The notes: generated by a model from the letters alone, not told the origin. A stretch of DNA of 64,000 nucleotides from Klebsiella quasivariicola (GCF_002269255.1 NZ_CP022823.1:1426001-1490000), one strand, 5' to 3'; positions 30,043 to 39,732 are shown, numbered from the stretch's first letter. Numbers and translations: made by a program.

Positions 30043-30609
30043 TTAAACTCCATCCTGTTCATCATGCTGTGAATAATTAACGATGTTAATACTGCCTTGT
30101 GCATTCAGTTCTGTACATAGGGCTTTGAACGCTTGTTCGATATTTGCGGCATTTTGCGTCGCAGGACTGTGGGCAGTTATCTGGATAAAAAGCTGCGCGG
30201 AATCACCATCTCCCGGCTGCGTGCGGGACACCAGTTCCGCGATATTCATATTCCATGTATCGCACAGGGCAGTAAAACGCTCGATGATATGCGGTGAGTC
30301 CGGCACCTCAACCTGGACCCAGACGGTGTTTGGCATGGCCTGCGGCGGGCGGGCGGTGGTGCGCTTCATCACGATCAACAACTCCAGTTCCGCGCCTTTC
30401 AGCGGCAGGGTTGATTCGATCAGGTTAATTGCATTCCACGACCCGGAAAGCAGCATGATAAACGTAAACTCATCACCGAGCATGGCCAGCCGGCTGTCTT
30501 CGATATTACAACCGCAGCTGCTGACGTGGCGAGTGATCGTATTCACGATGCCGGGACGGTCAGCCCCCAGGGCGGTAATAACCAGATAGTGTTGTAATGA
30601 GGCTGTCAA
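30043..30609 (-). CDS. gcvR: Glycine cleavage system regulator GcvR (TTG start)
   Basis: The 188-residue protein with two ACT domains binds glycine and acts as the antiactivator of GcvA. It starts TASLQHYLVITALGADRPGIVNTITRHV after a TTG at 30607-30609, preceded by AAGGAAG; this matches E. coli GcvR, which begins MTLSSQHYLVITALG. The reading frame is open further upstream, but those residues are not family-like. The second ACT domain begins near VWVQVEVPDSPHIIERF. A hairpin with a T-tract lies in the leader 40-80 bp upstream (see finding). It is divergent from dapA and followed by bcp. Confidence 0.93.
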   Translation of the reverse strand: MTASLQHYLVITALGADRPGIVNTITRHVSSCGCNIEDSRLAMLGDEFTFIMLLSGSWNAINLIESTLPLKGAELELLIVMKRTTARPPQAMPNTVWVQVEVPDSPHIIERFTALCDTWNMNIAELVSRTQPGDGDSAQLFIQITAHSPATQNAANIEQAFKALCTELNAQGSINIVNYSQHDEQDGV

Positions 30610-30651
30610 ACCTGTTCTTCCTTTAAAAAGGTGAGGTAACATTAGGAAAGC

Positions 30652-30687
30652 ATAAAAAAAACCGCCATACAACATCCCTGATGGCGT
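30652..30687 (-). terminator. Terminator-like hairpin in the gcvR leader
   Basis: On the minus strand ACGCCAT and ATGGCGGT pair (30687-30681 and 30668-30662), with a 12-nt loop, followed at once by a run of seven or more T. It lies between any promoter in the gcvR-dapA intergenic region and the gcvR start, so it could be an attenuator. No gene on this strand ends nearby to need a terminator. Confidence 0.6.
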
Positions 30688-30762
30688 CGGGTCTCTTGCT
30701 TTTATTACAGCTCCAAACGTAACATTGAGAATCTTGTCGCACTTCTGCTCTGAGGATGGCCC

Positions 30763-31641
30763 ATGTTCACGGGAAGTATTGTAGCGCTTGTCACGCCGAT
30801 GGATGAAAACGGTAATGTCTGCCGGACAAGCCTGAAAAAACTGATTGATTACCATGTCGCCAACGGAACCTCGGCGATCGTTTCGGTAGGGACTACCGGT
30901 GAATCCGCAACGCTGAGCCATGAAGAGCATGGCGACGTGGTGATGATGACGCTGGAACTGGCTGACGGACGTATCCCGGTGATTGCCGGAACGGGAGCCA
31001 ATGCAACCGCAGAGGCGATTAGCCTGACCAGGCGTTTTAATGACAGTGGGGTTGTCGGCTGCCTGACGGTCACTCCTTATTATAACCGCCCGACCCAGGA
31101 AGGCCTGTTCCAGCACTTTAAAGCTATCTCCGAACATACTGACCTGCCGCAAATTCTGTATAATGTGCCGTCCCGTACCGGGTGCGATATGCTGCCGGAA
31201 ACCGTTGGTCGTCTGGCGCAAATTAAAAATATTGTTGGTATTAAGGAAGCAACAGGGAACTTAAGTCGCGTTCACCAGATCAAAGAGCTGGTTTCAGACG
31301 ACTTTATTCTGCTGAGCGGTGACGATGCGACCGGTATGGACTTCATGCAGCTCGGCGGCGTGGGCGTGATTTCCGTCACCGCCAACGTGGCGGCGCGCGA
31401 AATGGCCGACATGTGCCGTCTGGCGCTGGCGGGTCAATTTGCCGAAGCGCGTGCGATTAACCAGCGTCTGATGCCACTGCATACAAAATTATTTGTCGAA
31501 CCCAATCCTATCCCGGTGAAATGGGGATGTAAGGCGTTGGGTCTTGTGGCGACCGATACGCTGCGCTTGCCGATGACGCCTATCACCGACCATGGTCGTG
31601 AAGCCGTCACCGCCGCGCTGAAGCATGCCGGTTTGCTGTAA
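30763..31641 (+). CDS. dapA: 4-hydroxy-tetrahydrodipicolinate synthase
   Basis: The 292-residue TIM-barrel aldolase joins pyruvate and aspartate semialdehyde in lysine and diaminopimelate synthesis. The Schiff-base Lys is in [12 protein letters not shown] near residue 161 and the catalytic Tyr in [11 protein letters not shown] near 133. The Thr pair is in GTTGES near 44. Length is identical to E. coli DapA. It is followed 16 bp downstream by bamC, as in E. coli. Confidence 0.98.
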   Translation: MFTGSIVALVTPMDENGNVCRTSLKKLIDYHVANGTSAIVSVGTTGESATLSHEEHGDVVMMTLELADGRIPVIAGTGANATAEAISLTRRFNDSGVVGCLTVTPYYNRPTQEGLFQHFKAISEHTDLPQILYNVPSRTGCDMLPETVGRLAQIKNIVGIKEATGNLSRVHQIKELVSDDFILLSGDDATGMDFMQLGGVGVISVTANVAAREMADMCRLALAGQFAEARAINQRLMPLHTKLFVEPNPIPVKWGCKALGLVATDTLRLPMTPITDHGREAVTAALKHAGLL

Positions 31642-31657
31642 AGTTTAGGGAGATTTG

Positions 31658-32692
31658 ATGGCTTACTCAGTACAGAAGTCGCGCCTGGCGAAGGTTGCGG
31701 GTGTTTCGCTGGTTCTACTCCTCGCGGCCTGTAGTTCCGACTCGCGCTATAAGCGTCAGGTGAGCGGTGATGAGGCCTATTTACAGGCGTCACCGTTGAG
31801 CGAACTTCACGCGCCGGCGGGGATGATCCTGCCGATTCAGGTGGGCGATTACAACATTCCGGTGGCCAACAGCACCGGCGCGGTGGGCAAGGCGCTGGAC
31901 ATTCGTCCGCCGGCACAGCCGCTGGCGTTGGTTAGCGGTGCCCGAACCCAGTTTAATGGCGATACCGCGACGCTGATGGTTGAGAACGGTCGTAGCGGTT
32001 CGCTGTGGGCGCAGGTCACCAGTATCCTTCAGTCGAAGAACTACGTTATCGCGAAACGCGATGATGCGAGCCAGACGCTGAACACCGACTGGGTTGAGTG
32101 GAACCGCCTTGATGAAGATCAGCAGTATCGCGGTCGTTATCAAATCTCCGTCAAACCGCAAGGGTATCAGCAAGCGGTGGTGGTTAAGCTGGTGAATCTG
32201 GAGCAGGCGGGTAAACCGGTTGCCGATCCGGCGTCACTGCAGCGTTATAGCACCGCCATGCTGAACGTCATTTCGGAAGGCCTTGATGCGAGCGCCACCA
32301 GCGCTCAGAACGCGGCTCAGCGCAGCGCGGGTGCTACCTTTGACGTGCAGAGCGCTGCCGATGATACCGGTCTGCCGATGCTCGTCGTTCGCGCGCCGTT
32401 TAACATGGTGTGGCAACGTCTGCCGGGCGCCCTCGAGAAAGTGGGGATGAAAGTGACCGACAGCACGCGCTCGCAGGGCAGCATGGCGCTGACCTATAAG
32501 CCGCTGTCTGATAGCAGCTGGCAGGAGCTGGGCGCTCGCGACCCGCAGCTGGCCTCCGGTGACTATAAGCTTCAGGTCGGCGACCTCGATAACCGCAGTA
32601 GCCTGCAGTTCATCGACCCGAAAGGACACACGCTGACGCAGTCGCAAAATGACGCCCTGGTAGCCGTATTCCAGGCCGCATTTAATAAGTAA
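31658..32692 (+). CDS. bamC: Outer-membrane assembly lipoprotein BamC
   Basis: The 344-residue lipoprotein of the BAM complex has a type II signal peptide with lipobox LLAAC, lipidated Cys25, followed by the unstructured segment that lies across BamD. Two helix-grip domains make up the rest. A TTG in frame at 31655 is less likely than the ATG at 31658, which gives [18 protein letters not shown] as in E. coli. It is in an operon with dapA and ends at a strong terminator. Confidence 0.97.
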   Translation: MAYSVQKSRLAKVAGVSLVLLLAACSSDSRYKRQVSGDEAYLQASPLSELHAPAGMILPIQVGDYNIPVANSTGAVGKALDIRPPAQPLALVSGARTQFNGDTATLMVENGRSGSLWAQVTSILQSKNYVIAKRDDASQTLNTDWVEWNRLDEDQQYRGRYQISVKPQGYQQAVVVKLVNLEQAGKPVADPASLQRYSTAMLNVISEGLDASATSAQNAAQRSAGATFDVQSAADDTGLPMLVVRAPFNMVWQRLPGALEKVGMKVTDSTRSQGSMALTYKPLSDSSWQELGARDPQLASGDYKLQVGDLDNRSSLQFIDPKGHTLTQSQNDALVAVFQAAFNK

Positions 32693-32695
32693 TCG

Positions 32696-32723
32696 AAAGG
32701 GCTGGAGCAATCCGGCCCTTTTT
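32696..32723 (+). terminator. Terminator of dapA-bamC
   Basis: AAAGGGCTGG and CCGGCCCTTT pair around loop AGCAAT, and the stem is followed by TTT. It begins just after the bamC stop and ends only a few bases before the purC promoter region. Confidence 0.85.
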
Positions 32724-32734
32724 AATGTATAGTG

Positions 32735-32750
32735 ACGCAAACGTGTGCGT
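32735..32750. promoter_or_regulatory. PurR operator of purC
   Basis: ACGCAAACGTGTGCGT is a near-perfect PurR box. A TATAGT hexamer at 32728-32733 is a possible -10, placing the operator over the transcription start, an arrangement that blocks initiation. The last two bases are shared with the ERIC element. Confidence 0.9.
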
Positions 32751-32875
32751 ATACAGATTATCCTTCAAATCGCCTCTTTGTTGGCTGCTTTCGTTCCCCC
32801 AGTCCCTTACTTTTGTAAGCTCCCGGGGATTCGCTTAGTTGCCGCCTCGATGCACTTTGAATGCTTTTGTGTATA
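32749..32875. repeat. ERIC (IRU) element, complete, in the purC leader
   Basis: The 127-bp repeat starts with GTATAC and ends with GTGTATA. It contains the diagnostic ERIC core, CCCCCAGTCCCTTACTT at about 32795 and GTAAGCTCCCGGGGATTC at about 32816, the two halves of the central ERIC palindrome. Length equals the standard 126-127 bp ERIC. It lies between the PurR operator and the purC start, so it is transcribed as part of the purC leader RNA and would form a long hairpin. Confidence 0.92.
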
Positions 32876-32921
32876 GGCCGCGACGTATTTTTTTGGCTTA
32901 ATATCACTGGAGTGGTGAAAG

Positions 32922-33635
32922 ATGAAGAAGCTAGCTGAGTTGTATCGTGGTAAAGCGAAGACCGTTTACAGCACCGAGAACCCGGACCTGCTGGTACTGG
33001 AATTCCGTAACGATACGTCAGCAGGTGATGGCGCGCGCATCGAGCAGTTTGATCGTAAAGGTATGGTGAATAACAAGTTCAACCACTTCATTATGAGCAA
33101 ACTGGCAGAAGCGGGCATCCCTACCCAGATGGAAGCGCTGCTCTCCGATACCGAATGTCTGGTGAAAAAACTGGATATGGTGCCGGTAGAGTGCGTGGTG
33201 CGTAACCGTGCGGCAGGCTCGCTGGTAAAACGTTTAGGTATTGAAGAAGGGATCGAGCTGAATCCGCCGCTGTTCGACCTGTTCCTGAAAAACGATGCCA
33301 TGCACGATCCGATGGTCAACGACTCCTACTGCGAAACCTTCGGCTGGGTCAGCAAAGACAATCTGGCGCGGATGCGCGAGCTGACCTACAAAGCGAACGA
33401 CGTGCTGAAAAAACTGTTCGATGACGCCGGTCTCATCCTGGTGGACTTTAAGCTGGAGTTTGGTCTGTTCAAAGGCGAAGTGGTGCTGGGCGACGAGTTT
33501 TCGCCGGATGGCAGCCGCCTGTGGGACAAAAACACCCTCGATAAAATGGACAAAGACCGCTTCCGCCAGAGCCTTGGCGGCCTGATCGAAGCCTACGAAG
33601 AAGTGGCTCACCGCCTGGGCGTTAAGCTCGACTAA
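32922..33635 (+). CDS. purC: SAICAR synthetase
   Basis: The 237-residue enzyme condenses CAIR with aspartate using ATP in purine synthesis. It shows the N-terminal YRGKAKTVY phosphate loop, [21 protein letters not shown], the signature block [16 protein letters not shown] and LVDFKLEFG. Length equals E. coli PurC. It stands alone, with its own PurR-controlled promoter, about 170 bp of leader made mostly of an ERIC element, and a 12-bp stem terminator. Confidence 0.98.
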   Translation: MKKLAELYRGKAKTVYSTENPDLLVLEFRNDTSAGDGARIEQFDRKGMVNNKFNHFIMSKLAEAGIPTQMEALLSDTECLVKKLDMVPVECVVRNRAAGSLVKRLGIEEGIELNPPLFDLFLKNDAMHDPMVNDSYCETFGWVSKDNLARMRELTYKANDVLKKLFDDAGLILVDFKLEFGLFKGEVVLGDEFSPDGSRLWDKNTLDKMDKDRFRQSLGGLIEAYEEVAHRLGVKLD

Positions 33636-33644
33636 CCCGCCCGC

Positions 33645-33672
33645 CGCCAGAAGATGGCCTCATCTTCTGGCG
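33645..33672 (+). terminator. Stem-loop after purC
   Basis: Perfect 12-bp stem CGCCAGAAGATG / CATCTTCTGGCG with loop GCCT, followed by TCTCTTGCTG, a weak T-tract. It lies 10 bp after the purC stop. Confidence 0.75.
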
Positions 33673-33754
33673 TCTCTTGCTGTTTACTGTGGTAATCCTG
33701 CGCTGAACCGCCTACGATCTCTGCTATTGATACATAACAGGGAATGAGGTGCTT

Positions 33755-34630
33755 ATGCGCTGGCAAGGGCGTCGCGAAAGCGACAATGTTGAAGATCGAC
33801 GTGGTCAATCAGGCTCTCCGTTTGGCGGCGGCGGGGGCGGTGGCTTCCGTCTGCCGAGCGGGAAGGGCGGTATTGTACTGCTGATTATTGTGCTGGTGGC
33901 GGGCTACTACGGCGTGGATTTGACCGGCATGCTGACCGGGGAGCCGATGCCGCAGCAGCAGACCTCCACCCAGCGCTCCATCAGTCCGAAAGACGATGAA
34001 GCGGCGAAGTTTACTTCCGTCATTCTGGCTACCACCGAAGATACCTGGGGACCGATCTTTGAAAAGATGGGCCGCCAGTACCCCCAGCCGAAGCTGGTGC
34101 TCTACCGCGGCGCGACCCGTACCGGCTGCGGCACCGGCCAGTCGGTGATGGGGCCGTTCTACTGTCCTGCCGACAGCACGGTCTATATCGACCTGTCCTT
34201 CTACGATGAGATGAAAAATAAACTGGGCGCCGGTGGCGACTTTGCCCAGGGGTACGTTATTGCCCATGAGGTGGGCCATCACGTGCAAAAATTGCTGGGC
34301 ATTGAGCCGAAAGTTCGCCAGCAACAGCAGCATGCCACTCAGGCCGAAGCCAACCGCCTGTCGGTTAAGATGGAGCTGCAGGCAGACTGCTTCGCCGGCG
34401 TCTGGGGTCATAATATGCAGCAGCAGGATATTCTGGAAACCGGCGATTTACAGGAGGCGCTGAACGCCGCCGAAGCCATCGGTGACGACCGTCTGCAGCA
34501 GCAGAGCCAGGGACGGGTGGTGCCGGACAGCTTTACCCACGGCACCTCGAAACAACGTTATACCTGGTTCAAACGCGGTTTCGATAGCGGCGACCCGGCG
34601 CAGTGCAATACCTTCGGCAGCGCGCTGTAA
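33755..34630 (+). CDS. ypfJ: YpfJ, putative neutral zinc metalloprotease
   Basis: The 291-residue protein has a polar, glycine-rich N terminus ([13 protein letters not shown]), one transmembrane segment at about residues 39-58 ([18 protein letters not shown]) and a catalytic-looking domain with the zinc motif HEVGHH near residue 173. Length and sequence agree with E. coli YpfJ, whose substrate is unknown. The ATG at 33755, with GAGG upstream, is preferred to a GTG at 33749. tmcA follows after 9 bp, so they may share a transcript. Confidence 0.92.
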   Translation: MRWQGRRESDNVEDRRGQSGSPFGGGGGGGFRLPSGKGGIVLLIIVLVAGYYGVDLTGMLTGEPMPQQQTSTQRSISPKDDEAAKFTSVILATTEDTWGPIFEKMGRQYPQPKLVLYRGATRTGCGTGQSVMGPFYCPADSTVYIDLSFYDEMKNKLGAGGDFAQGYVIAHEVGHHVQKLLGIEPKVRQQQQHATQAEANRLSVKMELQADCFAGVWGHNMQQQDILETGDLQEALNAAEAIGDDRLQQQSQGRVVPDSFTHGTSKQRYTWFKRGFDSGDPAQCNTFGSAL

Positions 34631-34639
34631 TCGCCGCTC

Positions 34640-36643
34640 ATGATGGACGCGCTGCTTAACCTCTCCGCGCAGATGGCGCGGGAGGGGATCCGTCGCCTGC
34701 TGGTGCTTAGCGGCGATGAAGACTGGACGCTGCAGCAGGCGCAGGCGCTGCGGGAGCGGCTCGGCGGCGATGGCCTGTGGGTAGGTCCCGACCCGGTTTC
34801 AGCGCCCTGCGTGGCGCCTGGCGCCCTGAAGACGCTGCTGGGGCGGGAAGTGATGCACGCCTTTTTCGATGCCCGGCGCGGGTTTGATGTGGCCGCCCTG
34901 GCGGCCCTGAGCGGTACGCTGCGGGCGGGAAGCTGGCTGGTGCTGCTGACCCCGTCCTTCGCCAGCTGGCCGACCCGCACCGATGAGGACTCCCTGCGCT
35001 GGAGCGATACTCCCGAGCCTGTCGCCACCCCCCATTTTGTGCACCGCTGTTGCCGCCAGTTTATCGCCGATCAGGAGGTGCTGCTCTGGCAGCAGTCGGA
35101 GCGGCCGCGCTTCCCGCTGGCCGCCACACGCCCTGACTGGCATCCCGCCGATGGCCACCCACAGGCAGAACAGGCGGCGATCCTTGAACAACTGGTACGC
35201 CTGCCGCCCGGTATTGCGGCGGTGACGGCAGAGCGTGGCCGAGGAAAATCCGCCCTCGCAGGTATGCTGCTGCGCCAGCTTGAGGGCGAGGCCATCGTCA
35301 CCGCCCCAACGCGTAGCGCCGTCGAGGTGCTGGCGAGCTTTGCCGGCGAGGCGTTACGCTTTATGGCGCCCGATGCGCTGTTGTCGTCGAAAGAAAAGGC
35401 GGCATGGTTGATTGTTGATGAGGCCGCGGCGATCCCGGCTCCGCTTCTCCGGCAGCTGGTAAGCCGTTTCCCGCGCACGTTGCTCACCACCACCGTGCAA
35501 GGTTATGAGGGGACAGGGCGCGGATTCCTGCTGAAATTTTGCGCCAGCTTGCCCCATCTGCAAATGTTCAGCCTGCGCGCGCCGATCCGCTGGGCCACGG
35601 GTTGCCCGCTGGAGTCGGCCATCAGTCAGCTGCTGATCTTCAGCGATGAAGCATTTCGCGACGCGCCGACAGGGGCGGTGATGCTGGAGGCGGTCAATCA
35701 GTCCTGCTGGCAAACGCAGCCGGCGCTGCCGGAAGCAATGTACCAACTATTGTCCGGAGCGCATTACCGCACGTCGCCTCTCGACCTGCGGCGAATGATG
35801 GATGCCCCGGGCCAGGTATTCCGCTGCGCTCGCGCTGGCGATGCGGTGGTGGGGGCGCTGTGGCTGGTGGCAGAAGGCGGGTTGTCGCCCGAACTCAGCC
35901 AGGCGGTGTGGGCAGGATTTCGCCGACCGCGCGGTAACCTGGTTGCTCAGTCGCTGGCGGCGCATGGCGGCAGTCCGCTGGCGGCGACGCTGCGCGGGCT
36001 GCGGATCAGTCGGATCGCCGTCCATCCCGCCCGTCAGCGCGAAGGCCTGGGACAGAAGATGATCGCCAGTATCGCCGCCGATGCCGCAGGCTATGACTAT
36101 CTGTCCGTCAGCTTCGGTTACACCGCCGAGCTGTGGCGCTTCTGGCAACGCTGCGGGTTTATCCTCGTGCGGCTGGGTACCCATCGCGAGGCCAGCAGCG
36201 GGTGCTACACCGCGATGGCCCTCTTTCCGTTGACAGCGGCAGGGCGCCGGCTGGCGCAGCAGGAGGCGCAGCGGCTGCTGCGCGATGAATACTGGTTACG
36301 CCAGTGGCGGGAGGGATCTGCGCCGCTGTCCGCCGCCGCAGACGCTATGCTTAGTGATGAGGACTGGCTGGAAGCGGCGAGCTTTGCCTTCGCCCAGCGC
36401 CCGCTGGCCGCGGCGCTGGGGTGTCTCAACCGCCTACTGATGCAGGTCGACATGCCTTTGCCGGCCCTGCGGGGACGACTGCAGGGGGAAGAGGAGGCCG
36501 TGCTCTGCGCCACTCTGCGGCTGACAGGGCGTAAAGCTCTGCTGGCGAGATGGCGCCAGGAGGCCGCTGACGCTATGCATTTTCTTGATGCCGCGCGCGC
36601 AGAGGCGCTGCGTCAGCAGGTGAAGCACCTGCAATTTTTTTAA
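34640..36643 (+). CDS. tmcA: tRNA(Met) cytidine acetyltransferase
   Basis: The 667-residue enzyme acetylates the wobble cytidine C34 of elongator tRNA-Met using acetyl-CoA and ATP. Order of domains: an N-terminal DUF1726-like region (1-150), a RecA-like helicase domain with P-loop AERGRGKSALAG near residue 197 and Walker B LIVDEAAAIP near 258, and a GNAT acetyltransferase (ISRIAVHPARQREGLGQKMI near 455-475). A C-terminal tRNA-binding tail ends the protein. Length matches E. coli TmcA (671). The second ATG at 34643 is an alternative start. Confidence 0.95.
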   Translation: MMDALLNLSAQMAREGIRRLLVLSGDEDWTLQQAQALRERLGGDGLWVGPDPVSAPCVAPGALKTLLGREVMHAFFDARRGFDVAALAALSGTLRAGSWLVLLTPSFASWPTRTDEDSLRWSDTPEPVATPHFVHRCCRQFIADQEVLLWQQSERPRFPLAATRPDWHPADGHPQAEQAAILEQLVRLPPGIAAVTAERGRGKSALAGMLLRQLEGEAIVTAPTRSAVEVLASFAGEALRFMAPDALLSSKEKAAWLIVDEAAAIPAPLLRQLVSRFPRTLLTTTVQGYEGTGRGFLLKFCASLPHLQMFSLRAPIRWATGCPLESAISQLLIFSDEAFRDAPTGAVMLEAVNQSCWQTQPALPEAMYQLLSGAHYRTSPLDLRRMMDAPGQVFRCARAGDAVVGALWLVAEGGLSPELSQAVWAGFRRPRGNLVAQSLAAHGGSPLAATLRGLRISRIAVHPARQREGLGQKMIASIAADAAGYDYLSVSFGYTAELWRFWQRCGFILVRLGTHREASSGCYTAMALFPLTAAGRRLAQQEAQRLLRDEYWLRQWREGSAPLSAAADAMLSDEDWLEAASFAFAQRPLAAALGCLNRLLMQVDMPLPALRGRLQGEEEAVLCATLRLTGRKALLARWRQEAADAMHFLDAARAEALRQQVKHLQFF

Positions 36644-36719
36644 CTAACTCATTCAGTTAAATGGCATGGTCATATCTGGCGAGCGGCGTAAACTGCCCGC
36701 ATTCACTAAGGAGACAGCC

Positions 36720-37415
36720 ATGAAACACGATCATTTTATTGTTCAAAGCCCTGCGACGCCTGCGCAACAGCTGTTGCTGCTGTTTCATGGTGTGGGGGAT
36801 AACCCGGTCTCTATGGGGCAAATCGGCAGCTGGTTCGCGCCGCAGTTTCCCGAAGCGCTGATCGTCAGTATCGGCGGGGTGGAACCTTGTGGCCCCAACG
36901 GTCGTCAGTGGTTTTCGGTGCAGGGGGTGACGGAAGAGAATCGTCAGCAGCGCATCGATGCCATTATGCCGACGTTCATTGAAATTGTGCGCTACTGGCA
37001 GGAGAAAAGCGGCGTCAGCCCGCTGGCCACCGCGCTGATCGGTTTCTCTCAGGGGGCGATTATGTCGCTGGAGAGTATCAAAGCGGCGCCGGATCTGGCT
37101 TCACGAGTGATCGCCTTCAATGGCCGCTATGCGACGCTGCCGGTGACGGCAACGACGGCCACTACCATTCACCTGATCCACGGGGGTGAAGATCGGGTTA
37201 TCGATCTGGCGTGGGCGGTGTCGGCCCAGGAGGCGCTGCAGCAGGCTGGCGGTGATGTGACGCTGGATATTGTCGACGATCTGGGGCATGCCATTGACGA
37301 TCGCAGCATGCAGTTCGCGATCGAACGGCTGCGCTATACCGTGCCGAAGCACTATTTTGATGAGGCGCTGAGCGGCAGTACGCCAAAAGGGGATGATATC
37401 ATCGAAATGCTGTAA
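36720..37415 (+). CDS. ypfH: Esterase YpfH
   Basis: The 231-residue alpha/beta hydrolase of the carboxylesterase/phospholipase type has the nucleophile elbow GFSQGA near residue 110, the oxyanion loop LFHGVGDNP, an acidic residue in HGGEDRVID and the His in DDLGHAID. The ATG at 36720 with TAAGGAG eight bases upstream was chosen over an upstream in-frame start. The natural ester is unknown. It is convergent with ypfN. Confidence 0.93.
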   Translation: MKHDHFIVQSPATPAQQLLLLFHGVGDNPVSMGQIGSWFAPQFPEALIVSIGGVEPCGPNGRQWFSVQGVTEENRQQRIDAIMPTFIEIVRYWQEKSGVSPLATALIGFSQGAIMSLESIKAAPDLASRVIAFNGRYATLPVTATTATTIHLIHGGEDRVIDLAWAVSAQEALQQAGGDVTLDIVDDLGHAIDDRSMQFAIERLRYTVPKHYFDEALSGSTPKGDDIIEML

Positions 37416-37436
37416 CCCCGACGAGCGGGGTTACAG
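37410..37436. terminator. Perfect stem-loop at the end of ypfH
   Basis: CTGTAACCCCG / CGGGGTTACAG form an 11-bp perfect stem with a 5-nt loop; the ypfH stop codon lies in the 5' arm. There is no T-run on either side, so termination strength is uncertain. Its position between convergent ypfH and ypfN suggests a bidirectional role. Confidence 0.6.
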
Positions 37437-37463
37437 GCGGTCTGCACTGCGTTACGGGCGGAT

Positions 37464-37667
37464 TTACGGTTTCTTCGACTGGTCGTGCTTCGGCCAGTCG
37501 TCGTCATCGTCCCATTTATCGTTAAAATCACGGTGTGGTGGCAGATCGGGTTTGTCATTGAGGAATTTTTTGTGGTCAACGCGGTTCAGATCTTTGATCA
37601 CGTTGATTATGACCCCCACCAAAAAAACCAGCACCAGAATCCACCAGTGTTTAATAAGCCATTCCAT
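37464..37667 (-). CDS. ypfN: UPF0370 small membrane protein YpfN
   Basis: The 67-residue protein has one N-terminal transmembrane segment ([18 protein letters not shown], about residues 7-24) followed by a strongly acidic and basic soluble tail ([18 protein letters not shown]). It matches E. coli YpfN, of unknown function. It follows dapE by 26 bp on the same strand. Confidence 0.92.
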   Translation of the reverse strand: MEWLIKHWWILVLVFLVGVIINVIKDLNRVDHKKFLNDKPDLPPHRDFNDKWDDDDDWPKHDQSKKP

Positions 37668-37693
37668 GCGCGCTTCCTCTTTACGTCAATTCG

Positions 37694-38821
37694 TCAGGCG
37701 ACCAGCTGTTCCATGACGCGTTGATACATCCGCGCCAGCAGCTGCAGGTCGGCGGCGTTCACACATTCATTAATTTTGTGAATCGTTGCGTTCACGGGAC
37801 CCAGCTCAACCACTTGCGCCCCCATGCGCGCGATAAACCGTCCGTCTGAGGTGCCGCCGTTGGTCAACAGCTGCGGTTTGATCTCATTATAGTGCTCAAT
37901 CGCATTGACGACCGCATCCACCAGTTTGCCGCGCCCGGTGAGGAACGGCTGGCCGGAGAGCCACCACTCCACGCTGTAACGCAGCTGGTATTTTTCCAGC
38001 AGGGCGACCACCCGGGCTTTGATCATCTCGTCCGTCAGTTCCGTACTGAAGCGGAAGTTGAACTGAACGAACATATCGCCAGGGATCACGTTGTTGCTGC
38101 CGGTGCCGGACTGCACGTTGGCAATCTGCATGCTGGTCGGCGGGAAAAATTCATTGCCTTTATCCCATTCGATATTCACCAGCTCCGCCAGCATCGGCGC
38201 CGCGCGGTGGACGGGGTTATCGGCAAGGTGCGGATAGGCGACATGGCCCTGCACGCCGTGAATCGTCAGATTGCAGGTCAGGGAGCCGCGGCGGCCGTTT
38301 TTGACTACATCGCCAACCACTTCGGTACTGGAGGGCTCGCCGACCAGGCAGTAGTCCAGGCGCTCATTGCGCGCCATCAGTGTCTCCACCACTTTGACGG
38401 TACCGTTTTTCGCGCTGGCCTCTTCATCAGAGGTGATCAAAAACGCCAGTCGGCCCCGATGGTTCGGGTACTGCGCGACAAAACGCTCTGCGGCAACCAC
38501 CATCGCCGCCAGCGAGCCTTTCATATCCGCTGCGCCACGGCCAAACAGCATGCCGTCGCGGATGGTCGGTTCGAAGGGCGGATTGATCCAGCGGTCGGCG
38601 TCGCCTGCCGGAACCACGTCGGTGTGGCCGGCGAAGGCCAGCGTCTCACCGTGGCCGCGCCAGGCCCAGAAATTCTGTGTATCGCCGAAATCCATCGGTT
38701 CAACGGTAAAGCCGATCGCACGCAGGCGTTCAATCATTAACGCCTGACATCCCGCATCATCGGGGCTAAGGGAAGGGCGGCGAATAAGCTGCTGAGCCAG
38801 CTCAATGACCGGGCAAGACAT
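37694..38821 (-). CDS. dapE: Succinyl-diaminopimelate desuccinylase
   Basis: The 375-residue dinuclear zinc M20 peptidase-fold enzyme of lysine/DAP synthesis shows [10 protein letters not shown] (first metal His and bridging region) and [10 protein letters not shown] with the catalytic and ligand glutamates near residues 134-135. The C-terminal His ligand is in [10 protein letters not shown]. Length equals E. coli DapE. It is 3 bp from yffB in one operon. Confidence 0.97.
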   Translation of the reverse strand: MSCPVIELAQQLIRRPSLSPDDAGCQALMIERLRAIGFTVEPMDFGDTQNFWAWRGHGETLAFAGHTDVVPAGDADRWINPPFEPTIRDGMLFGRGAADMKGSLAAMVVAAERFVAQYPNHRGRLAFLITSDEEASAKNGTVKVVETLMARNERLDYCLVGEPSSTEVVGDVVKNGRRGSLTCNLTIHGVQGHVAYPHLADNPVHRAAPMLAELVNIEWDKGNEFFPPTSMQIANVQSGTGSNNVIPGDMFVQFNFRFSTELTDEMIKARVVALLEKYQLRYSVEWWLSGQPFLTGRGKLVDAVVNAIEHYNEIKPQLLTNGGTSDGRFIARMGAQVVELGPVNATIHKINECVNAADLQLLARMYQRVMEQLVA

Positions 38822-38824
38822 AGA

Positions 38825-39178
38825 CTATACCTCGTTAAACTGCTGATAACTTGCTTCACTAAAACCCAGCAGCATAGGACGACCGGGCGCACAGAGCAAT
38901 GGGCGTTTGATAATAGCCGGCATTTCCAGCATCAGTGCGGCGGCGGCATCGGCATTATCGATGCTGTTGCGCAGCGACTCGTCCAGCTTGCGCCAGGTGG
39001 TGCCGCGGGTATTCAGCAGCGCCTGCCAGCCAAGCTCAGCAATAAAGGTATCCAGTTGCGCGCGGTCGAGGCCATCAGCGCGGTAGTCATGAAAGCGATA
39101 CGCAATCTGGTGCGCTTCCAGCCAGCGGCGGGCTTTTTTAATGGTATCGCAGTTTTTAATTCCATACATGGTAAGCAT
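38825..39178 (-). CDS. yffB: ArsC-family protein YffB (Spx/MgsR-like)
   Basis: The 117-residue thioredoxin-fold protein has one Cys in the active-site loop [16 protein letters not shown] and the conserved [11 protein letters not shown] strand. The ATG at 39178 has AAAGG at a good distance and matches the E. coli start; an upstream in-frame ATG was rejected. E. coli YffB binds glutathione; its substrate is not established. It is first in yffB-dapE-ypfN. Confidence 0.9.
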   Translation of the reverse strand: MLTMYGIKNCDTIKKARRWLEAHQIAYRFHDYRADGLDRAQLDTFIAELGWQALLNTRGTTWRKLDESLRNSIDNADAAAALMLEMPAIIKRPLLCAPGRPMLLGFSEASYQQFNEV

Positions 39179-39545
39179 CGATAAACCTTTTACATTCAAT
39201 TAAGCGGCTAACTCAGATATTTCCGAATATATAAGTCTTACTGAAATAATACGTGATTCAGATGAATAAATATAACTTTTTACCTGACGACCCTTTTTCA
39301 GGAAAAGGCGTGGTTAAATTTTGCGCAGATTCGGGTGTGATGTGAGGCTATTAACACTAGCGTAAAAATGTTTCTGGATGTTGCTCTGAGTCACATTATG
39401 TTTACATACGAAGCGGCATAGTAGCAGCAAGCAGAGGTTTTATCTCTGTCAGGAGTCCACAAGGCAATCAGAGCAATAGGGGAGCACAACTTCCCACCGG
39501 CAATGAAGTTATATAGAATCGACCATAATAATAAGAGAGGCTATT
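39179..39545. other. Divergent regulatory region between yffB and ypfM
   Basis: About 370 bp, mostly AT-rich on the yffB side, without a larger gene. The ypfM leader (about 39420-39545) is long for a 19-codon gene and contains several GGAG-like stretches. A ribosome binding site (AAGAGAGG) lies just before the ypfM ATG. I saw no operator I could name. Confidence 0.5.
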
Positions 39546-39605
39546 ATGATTGAACGTGAACTGGGGAACTGGAAAGATTTTATTGAAGGCATGCTTCGTA
39601 AATAA
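39546..39605 (+). CDS. ypfM: Small protein YpfM (19 residues)
   Basis: ATG to TAA encodes MIERELGNWKDFIEGMLRK, which differs from E. coli YpfM at one position as I recall it (Val to Gly). A strong AAGAGAGG Shine-Dalgarno sequence lies 5 bp upstream and a Rho-independent terminator about 70 bp downstream. It is amphipathic with no obvious membrane segment; the function is unknown. Conservation of so short a frame with its own terminator argues it is real. Confidence 0.88.
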   Translation: MIERELGNWKDFIEGMLRK

Positions 39606-39673
39606 ATTTCCGCAATGTGAGCAGGGGAATAACGCGACGTAAATAAGCGCGTCATGGTTCTGAACACATAAAG

Positions 39674-39699
39674 AAGGCGACCTTAATGGTCGCCTTTTC
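39674..39699. terminator. Bidirectional terminator between ypfM and acrD
   Basis: AAGGCGACC / GGTCGCCTT form a 9-bp stem with loop TTAAT, followed by TTT on the plus strand and by CTTCTTTATG on the minus strand. It serves convergent ypfM and acrD. Confidence 0.9.
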
Positions 39700-39732
39700 T
39701 GTTATTACGGCGCAATGCCGAGGCCCGACGGT

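Noticed and set aside
30610..31221. Upstream extension of gcvR across dapA
   Set aside because: The extra 200 residues lie antisense to dapA and have no similarity to GcvR; the TTG at 30609 gives the family N terminus.
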